A stretch of DNA of 64,000 nt from Isoetes taiwanensis. Taxonomy: Eukaryota; Streptophyta; Lycopodiopsida; Isoetales; Isoetaceae. A program made the translations under genes and the position numbers. Within the stretch, counting starts at the first letter, position 1, and each line of letters opens with the position of its first letter. Below are positions 62,701 through 64,000 of the stretch, in pieces. The stretch is taken from positions 5,709,637 through 5,773,636 of the forward strand of contig JAJEKV010000028.1 in assembly GCA_021234155.1 (NCBI GenBank), read 5' to 3'. Under the pieces are notes generated by a model. It saw nothing but the letters and a program-made list of their open reading frames with translations, was not told the origin of the DNA and did not search any database.

Positions 62701-64000
62701 CACTCATGACATATGGGCGGTTCGCCGTTCTATGGCTGGCTGGAAACACGAAGCAAAATTTGCTTTTCTATGCACTCTTGTCTCTTCTCCTTGGGCATGG
62801 CTGCGAAAGGATCGCCTTTGCTTTGGAGTAGTTTGACCCTTCTGTTTGTCTTTGAAGGACACTGCTTCTTCTCCTGCTGCTTCCCTTGATTGCCACTATA
62901 TGGGGCTCTAGCTGGCCCATGGCCAGGGCTCGGTTCTGGTGGCGCTGGCTGCCTTGCCTTTATCTTGGTAATCACTGGCGCCTCGCCGGCTATTACGAGG
63001 TCTGTTCCTTGCAAACTTATTGCCTTGGACTAAACCTTCGATCTTTGTTCTAGGGTTTATTGCCCTTACAAACTGCGGATCTCCTCATTCGGACCTTCAA
63101 TGTAGCTTTCCCTTCGCATGCTTCTCACCTAACTTTGGCACATCTGACCTTAGCCTCATAAATTCCTCCGTGTATTTACATCTTGACTTGTTGCCTTCTT
63201 TGCGCAACTTTGTAGAAGCTCTTTGCATCATCTTTGGACTTGTGCTCTCTTGGGACGTAATGGGCTTTGAAGGCTTTAGCAAACTTCTTGAACACCAAAG
63301 CATCCACGCTTAAACCATGAGCCTTGGCATAGCCCTTCCACCAAATCGTCTTTGCTCCCTTGGGTTTATTTGTTGCCACCCGCCTTTATCCTTATCCTTC
63401 ATACCATAGGCATTGCCGTATTATGGCTCATCTCGTCAAGCCAAGCCTCGCTTCCATGCGACTGTTCTCTTTGAGAATTGCTCGAGCTTCTGGCCTTCCA
63501 AACATTTCCCAATCACGAGTCTACTTTCTTACGGTAGTCGGAGGGTTCTTGTGTCCCTTTGTCGTCCCTCAGGGTGGTTCCTCTGCCTTTAGATGCCGCC
63601 GGACTTGGTTCGCTCTTCTTCTTCCCTCGAATCGGGTCCGGACGAGCTTGAGTCCGGAGGGTCCGAGGGGGACCTTCCTCTCTTGCTCCTCTTCTTGTCT
63701 CTACACTGTTCTCCGAGCTGATGCTTGCGGGTTGAGCGTTACCACCGAACCCGCTCACAGCATGCGGCTAGCAAAGCCTTTATCCTTTCGAGGTCCGTCC
63801 TCATTTGCGATATTTCTTCTTACGGGGTCATTTGTCCAAATTCTTCAAAGCGGGTTTCTTGTCGAGGCGTGGCACAGGCGTGACTCTGTTCCCCAGTAAG
63901 TTCCCGCGGTTTATTGTTCCCCTCTGGGCGCTCGGGCCTCTAGCTGCATACACAAGTGGTTCATATCTATATGGTTAGTTTTCCTTGCTTTCTTGCATTA
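62701..64000 (-). pseudogene. chromovirus gag, broken, running off the window
   Basis: The capsid-like part reads FKAHYVPREHKSKDDAKSFY, KVAQRR, then EEFMRLRSDVPKLGEKHA (63303-63097), matching the F...YVP......K...F..L.QG....EY...F..L gag pattern. Upstream (63758-63513) is a charged, proline-rich stretch; downstream (63014-62730) an A/P-rich piece with PKEKRQECIEKQ. A CCHC zinc knuckle is not clear. The 179-codon plus frame over 63360-63899 is antisense to this and not supported. Confidence 0.7.

Larger units (their letters stand above)
56763..64000 (-). mobile_element. Ty3/gypsy chromovirus, minus strand, 5' part outside the window
   Basis: From 5' to 3' on the minus strand: gag (63.9-62.7 kb), protease region (62.7-62.2), reverse transcriptase (61.96-61.1), RNase H (61.1-60.45), integrase (60.38-59.54), chromodomain (59.36-59.16), polypurine tract and LTR. 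The order with RT before integrase defines Ty3/gypsy, and the chromodomain places it among the chromoviruses. Frameshifts in gag, PR, RT and RH show it is inactive, while the integrase frame is open. GC content is higher than in the flanking plant sequence. Confidence 0.88.

Noticed and set aside
63360-63899. 179-codon plus-strand ORF
   Set aside because: Antisense to the chromovirus gag; no recognisable domain.

Overview
This is nuclear DNA from a land plant with a large, repeat-rich genome. The evidence is plant-type families throughout: fragments of PLS-class pentatricopeptide-repeat (PPR) genes, a Rubisco-LSMT-like SET exon pair, a plant Raf-like kinase exon, a PSI1/DUF668 fragment, a cysteine-synthase-like (PLP enzyme) fragment, plant LINEs and a Ty3/gypsy chromovirus. 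I cannot name the species; a seed-free vascular plant such as a fern is a guess. I see no clearly intact ordinary cellular gene. Nearly everything is a mobile element, a segmental duplication or a pseudogene.

Layout. 1-13.3 kb: copies of a composite repeat 'R' (PLP-enzyme fragment plus PPR fragment plus non-coding sequence), opened by a block at 4.5-10.4 kb that carries a degraded LINE yet also follows other loci of this window collinearly. 13.3-20 kb: gene fragments (SET exons, kinase exon, antisense DUF668) and a tRNA-type SINE. 20-24.4 kb: an almost complete minus-strand LINE. 24.7-27.8 kb: the best PPR pseudogene and a third R copy. 27.8-29.2 kb: an ORF1-only LINE with a (GATA)n tail. 29.5-31.8 kb: a direct duplication. 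31.8-34.8 kb: a second LINE family with overlapping ORF1 and ORF2, cut off before its RT. 35.1-47.2 kb: a 12-kb interval bounded by 31-bp perfect terminal inverted repeats (TIRs), holding a minus-strand gene of the DUF7869 type and several plus-strand ORFs of unknown function, with many GC-rich palindromic motifs of an unusual kind. 48.1-53.2 kb: a fourth R copy, inverted relative to the first. 53.3-56.7 kb: three copies of a small acidic gene start, with a LINE-SINE fusion between two of them. 56.8-64 kb: a minus-strand chromovirus running off the window.

The most interesting items are the 12-kb TIR interval and its hairpin motifs, the shared 3' ends of the LINEs and the SINE (including a direct LINE-SINE junction), the ORF1-only LINE, the in-phase SET and kinase exons, and the 4.5-10.4 kb block, which reads like a base-by-base blend of a LINE and another locus and may be an assembly artefact. 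Family assignments come from reading motifs, without database searches.
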